From contig NZ_FQXC01000002.1 of assembly GCF_900129875.1 (NCBI RefSeq), forward strand, positions 372,001-436,000: DNA of 64,000 bases. Reading direction: 5' to 3'. The notes beneath the pieces were generated by a model. That model searched no databases. It saw only the letters and a program-made list of their open reading frames with translations, and was not told where the DNA came from. The translations under genes and the position numbers were made by a program. Shown here in pieces: positions 7,357-15,315 of the stretch (positions are counted from its first letter, which is position 1; each line of letters opens with the position of its first letter). Source of the DNA: Marivita hallyeonensis (GTDB lineage: Bacteria > Pseudomonadota > Alphaproteobacteria > Rhodobacterales > Rhodobacteraceae).

Positions 7357-8535
7357 TCACCCTGAAGGCCGCGTCACGTCATGCCCGTAAAGCCAGTCGA
7401 ACCGCCCAAGCATCTGACCAGGAGCAAACCGGCTCATCAGGCCAAGCGCCGAATGTGCGGCGAACCGAACCGGACCCGGTTTCAGGTGGTAATTCCGCGC
7501 GTTCTGGCTGGCTGCCTTGATGGCCCGTGACACACGCGCTTCGCGTCTTTTCTGATATCGCTCTAGCCCGCTTGCCACATCGTTTTCCGTCGCCAGCGCA
7601 TCCGCCAGAACCCACGCATCCTCAAGTGCCATGTTCGCCCCCTGCGCAAGAAACGGAAGGGTCGGATGCGCCGCGTCCCCCAAGATCGCGCAGTTCTGGC
7701 CGAACCAGTTCTCTGCAACCGGGTGGCGGAAGAGCCCCCAAAGTCCGGGGTTTTCAGCCTGGCTCAGGATTTGATGCACCTCGGCGTCAAAGGACGCAAA
7801 CGCCTTGCGAAGATTGTCGGCATCGTCTGTTTGAGACCAGCTTTCCGAGGCCCATTCAGAGCGTTCTTCCACAGCGACCACGTTCAGGATCGATCCATCC
7901 CGCAAGGGATAGGTCACCATGTGACGTCCCGACCCCATGTGCACCCGCGCATGCGGGGGATGCCCGGTGACGTTCGGCACGATACAGCGCCACGCGACTT
8001 GGCCGGTGAAGAACGGTTTTTGGGGCGCATTGAGCACCGGTCGAACCGCGGAGTGTATGCCGTCCGCACCCACAACCAGATCGGCGTCGCGGTGATCTCC
8101 GGTCGCCATCACGATGCGTGGCCTGTCGCCGGGGGTCACCGTGTCCACGGTCTGCAGAAGGCGGATACACACGCCCATATCGCGCGCCTTTTCCAGCAAA
8201 AGCGCAATCAGGTCAGCACGATGCACGAAGAGGTACGTCTGATCTGACGACAGCCGTCTCAGGTCGAGCCGGGCTACCTCGGCCCCGGTGGTGCCGTTGC
8301 GCAGCGACACCGCCTGTCCTTGCACAGACCGTGCGGCAAGCGCGTCCGCGAGACCCAGCGCCTCAATCACGCGCAAGCCGTTTGGCGAGACTTGAATCCC
8401 TGCACCGACCTCGGATATCGCTTCCGACTGCTCCAGCACAGCGACATTGGCACCGTGCATCCGAAGCGCGATGGCGCACGCCAAACCACCGATGCCACCA
8501 CCGATGACGGTTATGTCACGCGATCTCAGGTCCAA
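7357..8535 (-). CDS. FAD-dependent aromatic hydroxylase (salicylate/3-hydroxybenzoate hydroxylase-like)
   Basis: This class A flavin monooxygenase has an N-terminal GxGxxG dinucleotide fold (VIGGGIGGLACAIAL), the second FAD motif GADGIHS in the middle (about residues 159-165) and the GDAAHPTLPFLAQGA segment (about 282-296) typical of salicylate hydroxylase relatives. The likely substrate is an aromatic acid, using NAD(P)H and O2. The open frame extends to 8658, but that would overlap dksA and its terminator. The first plausible start past the terminator is TTG at 8535, with GGGGCAGG upstream; this gives 392 residues, normal for the family. The start remains uncertain. No other aromatic-degradation genes lie nearby, so the substrate is open. 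Confidence 0.85.
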   Translation of the reverse strand: MDLRSRDITVIGGGIGGLACAIALRMHGANVAVLEQSEAISEVGAGIQVSPNGLRVIEALGLADALAARSVQGQAVSLRNGTTGAEVARLDLRRLSSDQTYLFVHRADLIALLLEKARDMGVCIRLLQTVDTVTPGDRPRIVMATGDHRDADLVVGADGIHSAVRPVLNAPQKPFFTGQVAWRCIVPNVTGHPPHARVHMGSGRHMVTYPLRDGSILNVVAVEERSEWASESWSQTDDADNLRKAFASFDAEVHQILSQAENPGLWGLFRHPVAENWFGQNCAILGDAAHPTLPFLAQGANMALEDAWVLADALATENDVASGLERYQKRREARVSRAIKAASQNARNYHLKPGPVRFAAHSALGLMSRFAPGQMLGRFDWLYGHDVTRPSG

Positions 8536-8550
8536 GTCACCTGCCCCAAG

Positions 8551-8580
8551 AAAAACGCGCCAGAGCGGGGGCTCCGGCGC
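8551..8580 (-). terminator. Intrinsic terminator of dksA
   Basis: On the - strand a 10-bp stem (8571-8580 with 8557-8566, one A-C mismatch) closes a four-base loop and runs into GTTTTT (complement of 8551-8556). It lies 26 bases after the dksA stop. Confidence 0.85.
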
Positions 8581-8605
8581 GCTGAAATTCCACGGTGCAA
8601 CGACA

Positions 8606-9028
8606 TCAATCGTCGCGGTGGACCTTTTCGCGGCGCTCGTGACGCTCTTGCGCCTCAAGGCTCAGCGTGGTGGTCGGACGCGCGACGAGGCGCTTGAGCG
8701 AAATCGGTTCCCCGGTGGCCGCGCAATATCCAAACTCACCCTCGTCAATGCGGCGCAGCGCGGCGTCGATCTTGGCCACGAGTTTGCGCTGGCGATCACG
8801 GATGCGCAGTTCGAGTGCGCGGTCTGTTTCCTCAGACGCGCGGTCGGCCACGTCTGGAATATTCCGCGTGCCATCCTGCAGTCCGGCGATGGTGGATTTG
8901 CTGTCGCTCAACAGTTCGCTGCGCTGCTCAAGCAGTTCGCGGCGAAACCATTCAAGCTGACGCTCATTCATGAATGGCTCATCCTCAGCGGGACGGTAAT
9001 CGTCGGGCAGGAAAGTTTCAGCTTTCAT
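8606..9028 (-). CDS. dksA: RNA polymerase-binding protein DksA with degenerate zinc finger
   Basis: DksA binds the RNA polymerase secondary channel and, with ppGpp, controls rRNA and amino-acid promoters. The 140 residues show the coiled coil (LEWFRRELLEQR through LRRIDEGEFGYC) and the C-terminal globular part ARPTTTLSLEAQERHERRE. Of the four zinc-finger cysteines only the first remains; the others are replaced by Thr, Ser and Ala. Such cysteine-poor DksA forms are usual in the Rhodobacter lineage, so this is not decay. The start at 9028 (MKAETF) has AAGGGG 6 bases upstream; an in-frame ATG at 9061, with AAGGA upstream, would add 11 residues. It is divergent from the MoxR gene and has its own terminator. 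Confidence 0.9.
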   Translation of the reverse strand: MKAETFLPDDYRPAEDEPFMNERQLEWFRRELLEQRSELLSDSKSTIAGLQDGTRNIPDVADRASEETDRALELRIRDRQRKLVAKIDAALRRIDEGEFGYCAATGEPISLKRLVARPTTTLSLEAQERHERREKVHRDD

Positions 9029-9194
9029 CTTGGTCCCCTTATCTAAGCCAGTATCAGCCATGGAATTCCTTCTAGATATCTGGCACCCCTAGGGGCAGCA
9101 CTTAATGGAAGGCCCAAAGGTTGTCACTAGGCAATAACACCACAAATAAGTGAATTTGTTGCGATGGGTCATAAAGACGCGAGGCAGGAAAAGA

Positions 9195-10037
9195 ATGAGA
9201 TTTGAAGGCACCGACAGCTACGTCGCAACGGACGATTTGACCATTGCAGTCAATGCCGCCGTGACCCTCGAACGGCCGCTTCTGGTGAAGGGTGAACCCG
9301 GCACGGGCAAGACCGAACTGGCCCGTCAGGTGGCGGCGGGGCTTGGCCTTCGGATGCTCGAATGGAACATCAAATCCACAACCAAGGCGCAGCAGGGCCT
9401 TTACGAGTACGACGCCGTCAGCCGCCTGCGCGACAGCCAGCTGGGTGACGAGCGCGTTAATGATGTGCGCAACTACATTCGCAAGGGAAAACTCTGGCAG
9501 GCGTTCGAGGCGGATCAGAAGGTCGTCCTGCTGATCGACGAGATCGACAAGGCGGATATCGAGTTCCCGAACGACTTGCTGCAGGAACTCGATAAGATGG
9601 AGTTCCACGTCTACGAGACCGGAGAGACGATCACCGCGCGCCAGCGACCCATCGTGATCATCACGTCGAACAACGAAAAAGAGCTTCCCGACGCATTCCT
9701 GCGCCGCTGTTTCTTCCACTACATCCGTTTCCCCGACGCCGACACGCTGCGCCAGATCGTTGAGGTACATCATCCGGGCATCAAGGAAGCGCTGCTGACC
9801 ACGGCACTGACGCAGTTCTACGAGTTGCGCGAGCAGACCGGGCTGAAGAAAAAGCCGTCAACCTCCGAAGTGCTGGATTGGCTGAAGCTGCTTCTGGCCG
9901 AAGATATGACGCCCGAAGACCTTAAACGGGACGGCGTGAACGCGCTTCCGAAACTGCACGGGGCGCTTCTGAAGAACGAACAGGATGTGCACCTGTTCGA
10001 ACGGTTGGCCTTCATGGCGCGCCGCGAACGGCGGTAG
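9195..10037 (+). CDS. MoxR-family AAA+ ATPase
   Basis: MoxR ATPases act as chaperones that, with a VWA-domain partner, help mature metal enzymes or complexes. The 280 residues contain Walker A GEPGTGKTE (about 33-41), Walker B VVLLIDEIDKAD (about 111-122), the sensor-1 segment IVIITSNNEKELPDAFLRR (about 154-172) and a C-terminal lid. ATG at 9195 has AGGA 5 bases upstream; the upstream in-frame start at 9150 lacks one. The usual partner, a CoxE/VWA gene, lies 3.5 kb downstream at 13566 on the same strand, with four genes and an opposite-strand methyltransferase in between. It may therefore no longer be co-transcribed with that partner. Its client is unknown. Confidence 0.92.
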   Translation: MRFEGTDSYVATDDLTIAVNAAVTLERPLLVKGEPGTGKTELARQVAAGLGLRMLEWNIKSTTKAQQGLYEYDAVSRLRDSQLGDERVNDVRNYIRKGKLWQAFEADQKVVLLIDEIDKADIEFPNDLLQELDKMEFHVYETGETITARQRPIVIITSNNEKELPDAFLRRCFFHYIRFPDADTLRQIVEVHHPGIKEALLTTALTQFYELREQTGLKKKPSTSEVLDWLKLLLAEDMTPEDLKRDGVNALPKLHGALLKNEQDVHLFERLAFMARRERR

Positions 10038-10084
10038 GTTACCCGGTTTCCGGAAGCGGTGATGCGCCGTTACAGGCGCGGTGT

Positions 10085-11200
10085 TCAGAGCTTTCCTGTC
10101 TGGAACAGTTGCACCTTGAGACCGCCATGTGGAATGGGCGCGCTGACCTGCCGAAAGCTTAATCCGGTTGCTCGGGCAAGGCCTTTGTCCGAGGTCACGA
10201 TGCCGACGCGCCAGCCTTTGAACCGCTCTTTCATCACCGTGCCGAACGTGCCGTAGAGCCCGAAGAGCAACTTCCGATTGCCGATCCGTGCACCGTAGGG
10301 CGGATTGATGATCACCAGTCCCGGCGGGCCGTCCGGCGACGTCAAATCCGCAATCGCCTGCTGTGCAAAGGACGCCACATCGGCGACCCCTGCCCGTTCC
10401 GCATTCGCGGTCGCATTCGACACCGCGCCAGCGTCGCGGTCATATCCAAAGAACCGAAGGTCCGTGGTCTTTCTCGCCGACGCCTCGCTACGCAAATCGT
10501 TCCAGCGCTGTGCTTCGAATGAGGCAAGCTGCTCAAAGCCGAAAGACCGCGCGCGCCCTGGCGCAAGCCCCAGTGCCATCTCTGCCGCCTCGATCACAAA
10601 GGTTCCCGATCCGCACATCGGATCGATCACGGGTTCCGCGCCATCATACCCGCAGGCGCGCAGGAACAGGGCCGCCAGCGTCTCGCGCATCGGGGCCTTT
10701 CCGGTGGCTTGTTTGTAACCCCGTTTGTGCAGAGCCTCACCCGAGGTATCGAGGCTGATGTCGCAGAGGTCATCCTCGATCCGCACCCGGACCACCAATC
10801 CGGCTTTTTCCAACGGCGGCACCCCAAGGGCATCGGAAATCGCGGTCGACACGCGCTGCGCCGCGGCTCCGGCATGGTAGATGCGCGACTTTCGGCACGT
10901 CGCCTCGACGCGGTACGGCACATCCGCCCGCAACAACGCTGTCCAATCCACCTTGCGCGATCGTTTGTCGAGCTGTGCCAAGTGCATCGCCCGGAACCGT
11001 GCCACTCGGGCAAGGACGCGCCCCGCACCACGTAGCACGAGGTTCGCGCGCCAAACCTCGGACCAGTCACCGTCCACCGTGACACCACCCGGCGTGACGG
11101 TTGCATTTGCAAACGCAGCCGCTTGGACCTCGTCCCGCAATACGGGTTCAAGTCCGGGCGGGGACGACAGGAAGATCTCAAGGGGTGCGGTGTTTGACAT
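10085..11200 (-). CDS. THUMP-domain rRNA (guanine-N2)-methyltransferase, RlmL/YcbY N-terminal type
   Basis: This is a SAM-dependent N2-methylguanosine transferase of large-subunit rRNA, by similarity. The 371 residues hold an N-terminal THUMP region (about 20-155, with SRIYHAGAAAQRVS and the DISLDTSGEALHKRGY segment), then a Rossmann methyltransferase domain with PMCGSGTFVIEAAEMA (about 197-212) and the catalytic NPPYGARIGN motif (about 299-308). The length fits the stand-alone form; E. coli RlmL carries a second methyltransferase domain that is absent here. It is transcribed against its neighbours, inserted between the MoxR and GNAT/CoxE genes, and divergent from the GNAT gene across a 278-bp spacer. 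The exact target base is inferred from family only. Confidence 0.9.
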   Translation of the reverse strand: MSNTAPLEIFLSSPPGLEPVLRDEVQAAAFANATVTPGGVTVDGDWSEVWRANLVLRGAGRVLARVARFRAMHLAQLDKRSRKVDWTALLRADVPYRVEATCRKSRIYHAGAAAQRVSTAISDALGVPPLEKAGLVVRVRIEDDLCDISLDTSGEALHKRGYKQATGKAPMRETLAALFLRACGYDGAEPVIDPMCGSGTFVIEAAEMALGLAPGRARSFGFEQLASFEAQRWNDLRSEASARKTTDLRFFGYDRDAGAVSNATANAERAGVADVASFAQQAIADLTSPDGPPGLVIINPPYGARIGNRKLLFGLYGTFGTVMKERFKGWRVGIVTSDKGLARATGLSFRQVSAPIPHGGLKVQLFQTGKL

Positions 11201-11478
11201 ATGTCCTCGTGTAGCGGGTCGGCGACGAGCCGACGAGAGGCATATTCACGATGGGGACTCGTGCGCTTGGCGGCTGGACGAAATGTTGCGCATTTGCACA
11301 GCTTAAATAACTGTTTTTAATACAATTTCAAGCGAAGAGGCGCATCGCCCCCAAAAAGTGATTCGCACCGATTCGTTGTGGCTAGGCAAAAACCACGGTT
11401 TCGCCGTACCCTGCCCCCACAGAGGACAAATAACTGCGGAACAAAAAACCATCCGCAACAAGCAGGCAGGCTTCACAC

Positions 11479-11931
11479 GTGTCCCAAACCGATTTCAACG
11501 TGCGCTCTTTGCGCGCGGAAGACTACGAGTCGTGGTGCGTCCTGTGGCGGGCCTATCTGGCGTTTTATGAAACGTCGTTGCCGGGCACGGTGTATGACAG
11601 CACCTTCGCGCGGCTTCTTGGCGACGACCCGCAGGATTACCATGGTTTGGTCGCAGAGCGCGCCGGCGCGCTTGTCGGGCTGACGCATTACCTTTTTCAC
11701 CGCCACTGTTGGAAGATCGAAAACGTCTGCTATCTGCAGGATCTGTTCGCCGCGCCCGAAGTTCGTGGCATGGGCGTCGGTCGGGCCTTGATCGAAGCGG
11801 TCTATGCGGCGGCAGATAACGCCGGTGCACCTTCGGTTTATTGGACAACCCAGCACTTCAATCACACCGCAAGACAGCTTTACGACCGGATCGGCACCCT
11901 CACCCCGTTCATCAAGTATCAGCGGGATTGA
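11479..11931 (+). CDS. GNAT-family N-acetyltransferase
   Basis: This 150-residue protein is a single GNAT domain. The acetyl-CoA-binding motif A appears as the segment LQDLFAAPEVRGMGVGRALIEAV (residues about 86-108, key residues R98, G99, G101, G103), preceded by the VGLTHYLFHR strand and followed by the YWTTQHFNHTARQLYDRIG motif B. The start is GTG at 11479; no ATG lies near. It is followed after 2 bases by the DUF2927 lipoprotein gene, so they form an operon. The 278-bp spacer upstream, shared with the divergent methyltransferase, is A+T-rich around 11300-11330, but no promoter is clear. The acceptor substrate cannot be told. Confidence 0.9.
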   Translation: MSQTDFNVRSLRAEDYESWCVLWRAYLAFYETSLPGTVYDSTFARLLGDDPQDYHGLVAERAGALVGLTHYLFHRHCWKIENVCYLQDLFAAPEVRGMGVGRALIEAVYAAADNAGAPSVYWTTQHFNHTARQLYDRIGTLTPFIKYQRD

Positions 11932-11933
11932 GC

Positions 11934-13304
11934 ATGCGGCGTTTTCTGCTTCCCATGTACCTGTTGCTTGCCGCCTGTGTACCGATCTCGCCGAATGAGA
12001 CCGCCACCCGCGCGGCATTTGTGGACACGAGCCTGCCAGCGATGAAGGTGTTTTCCGTGCCACGCCCTCAGGTGACCACGGCATCCAATGCCGACATCGC
12101 CCGTGATTTCATGGACCTTTCAATGGGGCTGGAGTCCGGACGCGCGCTCGACGTCTTCACACGCTTCGAAGGCCCGATCACCGTACGTCTTGTCGGCGAA
12201 GTGCAACCGACCGTTCCCAGCGATCTCAACCGGCTTTTGCACCGCTTACGCAACGAGGCCGGGATCGACATCGCCTACACCACAAGCGACACGGCAAACA
12301 TCACCATTAACGCGGTCAGCCGTGCAAACATCCAGCGGTTCCTGCCTCAGGCGGCGTGTTTTGTCGTGCCAAATGTGTCAACGTTCGCAGAGTATCGTCA
12401 GGCCCGCCGATCCAATCGTGTGAACTGGGGTCGGATCACCGACCGCACACGGCTTGGGATTTTCCTGCCAAACGATGCGAGTCCGCAAGAGGCGCGCGAT
12501 TGCCTGCATGAAGAACTGGCACAAGCGCTTGGCCCGTTGAACGACCTGTATCGCCTACCGAATTCGGTTTTCAACGATGACAATGTCCACACGGTTCTGA
12601 CCGGATACGACATGCTGATCCTGCGCGCCTACTACGATCCAATGCTGCGCAACGGAATGAATCGAACGCAGGTGATGAACCGCATTCCGACCATTCTCGC
12701 CCGGATCAATCCGGCAGGTGAAGGTCGCCCCGCGACGCGGCTCTCGCGCACGCCGCGACCGTGGATCGAGGCCATTCAGCGCGCCCTAGGCCCCGGCAGT
12801 AGCCCGAATGCGCGTCGTGCGGCAGTGAACGAAGCGCTCAGTATCGCCACCGCCATGGGCTGGGACGATCATCGGCGCGGCTTCACGCACTATGCGATGG
12901 GACGTATCCTGCAAAGCACCAATCCCGAAGCGGCACGGCACCAGTTCCTGCAGGCGGACGCGTTCTTTGCCCGGTCGTCCGAGACCGGCCTCCACCGCGC
13001 CTATGTCGCGTCACAGCTGGCTGCTTTTGCCCTCAGCGAAGATCGTCCGGACGAGGCACTGCATTTGACCAGTACGGCGATCGATCTGGCAGCCCAGCAC
13101 GAAAACGCAGCGCTTCTTTCGACACTCCTTATGCTACGCGCCGAAGCGCTCGACTTGTCGGGTCGCGTATCTGCCGGGGCCGATGTGCGTCTGGACAGTC
13201 TGGGATGGGCACGGTACGGGTTCGGCTCGGATTGGGCGGTGCGCGCAAAGCTGCGTGAAATCAGCGCGCTGAACCCGCTGAACAGGGCCAGAGGCAGTTT
13301 ATGA
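11934..13304 (+). CDS. DUF2927 lipoprotein with C-terminal TPR-like region
   Basis: The 456-residue protein starts with a lipoprotein signal (MRRFLLPMYLLLAAC, lipobox cysteine at 15) and should be attached to the periplasmic side of a membrane. The DUF2927 domain covers about residues 45-260. It includes an HEELAQALGPLNDLYRLP segment (from about 189) that looks like a gluzincin-type helix, so a metallopeptidase-like fold is possible but unproven. Residues about 280-440 are helical and Ala-rich, like tetratricopeptide repeats. The ATG at 11934 is set by the lipobox; a longer frame runs into the GNAT gene. It overlaps the following 55-residue membrane protein by 4 bp. The function of DUF2927 is unknown. 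Confidence 0.88.
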   Translation: MRRFLLPMYLLLAACVPISPNETATRAAFVDTSLPAMKVFSVPRPQVTTASNADIARDFMDLSMGLESGRALDVFTRFEGPITVRLVGEVQPTVPSDLNRLLHRLRNEAGIDIAYTTSDTANITINAVSRANIQRFLPQAACFVVPNVSTFAEYRQARRSNRVNWGRITDRTRLGIFLPNDASPQEARDCLHEELAQALGPLNDLYRLPNSVFNDDNVHTVLTGYDMLILRAYYDPMLRNGMNRTQVMNRIPTILARINPAGEGRPATRLSRTPRPWIEAIQRALGPGSSPNARRAAVNEALSIATAMGWDDHRRGFTHYAMGRILQSTNPEAARHQFLQADAFFARSSETGLHRAYVASQLAAFALSEDRPDEALHLTSTAIDLAAQHENAALLSTLLMLRAEALDLSGRVSAGADVRLDSLGWARYGFGSDWAVRAKLREISALNPLNRARGSL

Positions 13305-13468
13305 TCGTCATTGCAGGTGCAATTCTGGGGGCCATTGTCGGGGTGATGACCGCCAAGAAACGCGGCGGCAACCGCGCGGACAAATGGCAATACGGCGCGG
13401 TCTATGCGATCGCCTTTTCGCTGGGTGGCCTTGTCCTGACCATTGCAATCGAGAAACTGGTTTTCTGA
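13301..13468 (+). CDS. 55-residue membrane protein coupled to the DUF2927 gene
   Basis: This short gene begins at an ATG that overlaps the DUF2927 stop (ATGA), which is the main support for translation. The product has two hydrophobic segments (residues about 2-17 and 33-49) joined by a basic, Gly/Asn-containing loop (AKKRGGNRADKWQ), so it is a small two-helix inner-membrane protein with a cytoplasmic positive loop. The Gly-rich first helix (GAILGAIVG) could pack tightly against another helix. I do not recognise a named family. Its coupling suggests it acts with the DUF2927 lipoprotein. Confidence 0.75.
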   Translation: MIVIAGAILGAIVGVMTAKKRGGNRADKWQYGAVYAIAFSLGGLVLTIAIEKLVF

Positions 13469-13565
13469 GTCTTCGGGGCACTGCCCTGAAGGGCCCTAGA
13501 TGTTTTTGGACCGAAGTTGAGCCAAGCGCTGGTCTGTCGCAGCGGTCGTTGCTACATCAGGCATC

Positions 13566-14750
13566 ATGTTTGTCCCCTTTTTCGACACCTTGCGGAAAAC
13601 CGGTGTTCCGGTTTCGCTTCGCGAATACCTGAGCTTCCTCGAAGCGGTGCGCGCGGGGCTGGCGACCTACGATCCCGAGGCCTTCTACTACCTCGCCCGC
13701 AGCGCGATGGTGAAGGACGAACGCCACATAGACCGGTTCGACCGCGCCTTTGCGGAAACCTTCAAAGGGCTGGAAGCGATCCGTCTCGATCAGGTTCTGG
13801 AGGCGCTGGAACTGCCGGAAGACTGGCTGACCAAGATGGCAGAAAAACATCTCAGCGAGGAAGAGAAAGCCGAGATTGAGGCGCTTGGCGGGTTCGAGAA
13901 GCTGATAGAGACGCTGAAAGAGCGTCTCAAGGAGCAGCAGGGTCGTCACCAGGGCGGCAGCAAATGGATCGGTACGGCTGGCACCTCGCCTTTCGGGGCG
14001 TACGGGTACAATCCGGAAGGTATTCGGATTGGTCAAAGCGAGTCCCGCCACCAGCGCGCGGTGAAGGTCTGGGACAAGCGCGAGTTCCGCAATCTCGACG
14101 ACAGCGTGGAACTGGGCACCCGCAACATCAAGGTGGCGCTCAAACGTCTGCGCCGATGGGCGCGCGACGGGGCGCTGGACGAGCTGGACCTCGACGGTAC
14201 GATCCGCGCGACGGCGGAGCATGGGTATCTTGACGTGCAAACCCGGCCGGAGCGACGCAACGCGGTCAAGGTGATCCTGTTTCTCGACGTCGGCGGGTCG
14301 ATGGACCCGCATGTCAAAGTGGTGGAAGAGCTGTTCTCCGCCGCGCGGGCCGAATTCAAGCATCTCGAACATTACTACTTCCATAATTGCCTCTACGAAG
14401 GCGTTTGGAAGGACAATCGCCGCCGCTGGGATGCGGTGACGCCGACGCATGAGGTGCTCAACACCTACGGCTCGGACTACAAGTGCATCTTCGTCGGCGA
14501 CGCTTCCATGTCGCCCTATGAGATCGCCTTTGCGGGCGGGGCGAATGAGCATTGGAATGAAGAACCCGGACAGGTCTGGCTCGAAGGCGCCCGCGCGCAG
14601 TGGCCGCATCATCTCTGGATCAATCCGACGCCCGAGAAATACTGGCAGTATACCCAGTCGATCCAGATGATCCGCGAAATCTTCGAGGGCGCCATGGTGC
14701 CGATGACGCTCGAAGGCATCAGTCGCGGGATCAAGGACCTGGCCAAATAA
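13566..14750 (+). CDS. VWA-domain protein, CoxE-like
   Basis: The 394-residue protein belongs to the CoxE-like VWA family, whose members pair with MoxR ATPases to assemble or activate metal enzymes. The N-terminal two-thirds hold conserved family segments (the first residues FVPFFDTLRKTGVPVS and TAGTSPFGAYGYNPEGIR near 137-154). The VWA domain starts near residue 235 with the metal-site motif DVGGSMD (D-x-G-x-S in place of D-x-S-x-S). A later YKCIFVGDASMSPYEI segment (near 306-321) fits the second part of the VWA fold. There is no signal peptide. The MoxR partner is at 9195-10037, separated by 3.5 kb. No obvious Shine-Dalgarno is visible before the ATG. Confidence 0.9.
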   Translation: MFVPFFDTLRKTGVPVSLREYLSFLEAVRAGLATYDPEAFYYLARSAMVKDERHIDRFDRAFAETFKGLEAIRLDQVLEALELPEDWLTKMAEKHLSEEEKAEIEALGGFEKLIETLKERLKEQQGRHQGGSKWIGTAGTSPFGAYGYNPEGIRIGQSESRHQRAVKVWDKREFRNLDDSVELGTRNIKVALKRLRRWARDGALDELDLDGTIRATAEHGYLDVQTRPERRNAVKVILFLDVGGSMDPHVKVVEELFSAARAEFKHLEHYYFHNCLYEGVWKDNRRRWDAVTPTHEVLNTYGSDYKCIFVGDASMSPYEIAFAGGANEHWNEEPGQVWLEGARAQWPHHLWINPTPEKYWQYTQSIQMIREIFEGAMVPMTLEGISRGIKDLAK

Positions 14751-14811
14751 GACGGAACCGCCGGCGGCACCCAAAGGTTGGCCCTGCGTACCAACCACGG
14801 GGAGACCGTAG

Positions 14812-15243
14812 ATGATAACGAAAACCGCATCCGCCCATTGGACCGGGGGCCTGAAAGACGGCAAGGGCCAGATTTCAACCAAGTCCGGCGCGCTGAAGGA
14901 CCAGCCTTACGGGTTCAACACCCGGTTCGAAGACAAACCCGGCACGAACCCCGAAGAGCTGATCGGGGCAGCCCATGCGGGATGCTTCTCGATGGCTCTG
15001 TCGATGATCTTGGGCGACTACGACGCAACAGCCGAAGCCATCGACACCACAGCCAAGGTAAGCCTTGAAGAAAAGGATGGCGGGTTTGCAATCACCAAAA
15101 TCCATCTCGACCTGACCGCAAAAATCCCCGGCATCAGCGAGGCGGACTTCCAGGAAGCCGCAAACACCGCCAAGGAAAACTGCCCTGTGTCCAAGGTGCT
15201 CGCAGCAGCCGATATCACGATGGACGCGAAACTCGTCGGCTAA
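14812..15243 (+). CDS. OsmC-family peroxiredoxin
   Basis: OsmC proteins reduce organic hydroperoxides using two cysteines. In this 143-residue protein the pair is seen as C59 in the AAHAGCFSMAL motif and C125 in the ENCPVSKVL motif, both at the family positions. The overall length and the N-terminal W-x-G segment (AHWTGGLKDGKG) match OsmC rather than Ohr. The protein is cytoplasmic. GGGGAGA lies about 8 bases before the ATG. A GGTTGG/CCAACC inverted repeat at 14776-14796 precedes the gene and could be a terminator of the VWA gene or an operator. The gene stands alone. Confidence 0.93.
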   Translation: MITKTASAHWTGGLKDGKGQISTKSGALKDQPYGFNTRFEDKPGTNPEELIGAAHAGCFSMALSMILGDYDATAEAIDTTAKVSLEEKDGGFAITKIHLDLTAKIPGISEADFQEAANTAKENCPVSKVLAAADITMDAKLVG

Positions 15244-15315
15244 GAACGTCTGAAGCGCGGCATACCAGGTGATGCCGCGCTTGCCCTTCTCGGAACGCCG
15301 CCCCATATCACGGGT

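Noticed and set aside
8536-8658. N-terminal extension of the FAD monooxygenase
   Set aside because: It would overlap the end of dksA and its intrinsic terminator, and adds Arg/Ser-rich sequence before the GxGxxG fold.
9086-9095. Palindrome CCCCTAGGGG between dksA and the MoxR gene
   Set aside because: Ten bases of perfect symmetry could be an operator, but no promoter could be placed around it and such a short G+C palindrome can occur by chance.
13557-14882. 441-codon - strand frame opposite the CoxE gene
   Set aside because: It is the shadow of a clear VWA/CoxE gene; no ribosome site or family motif was seen.
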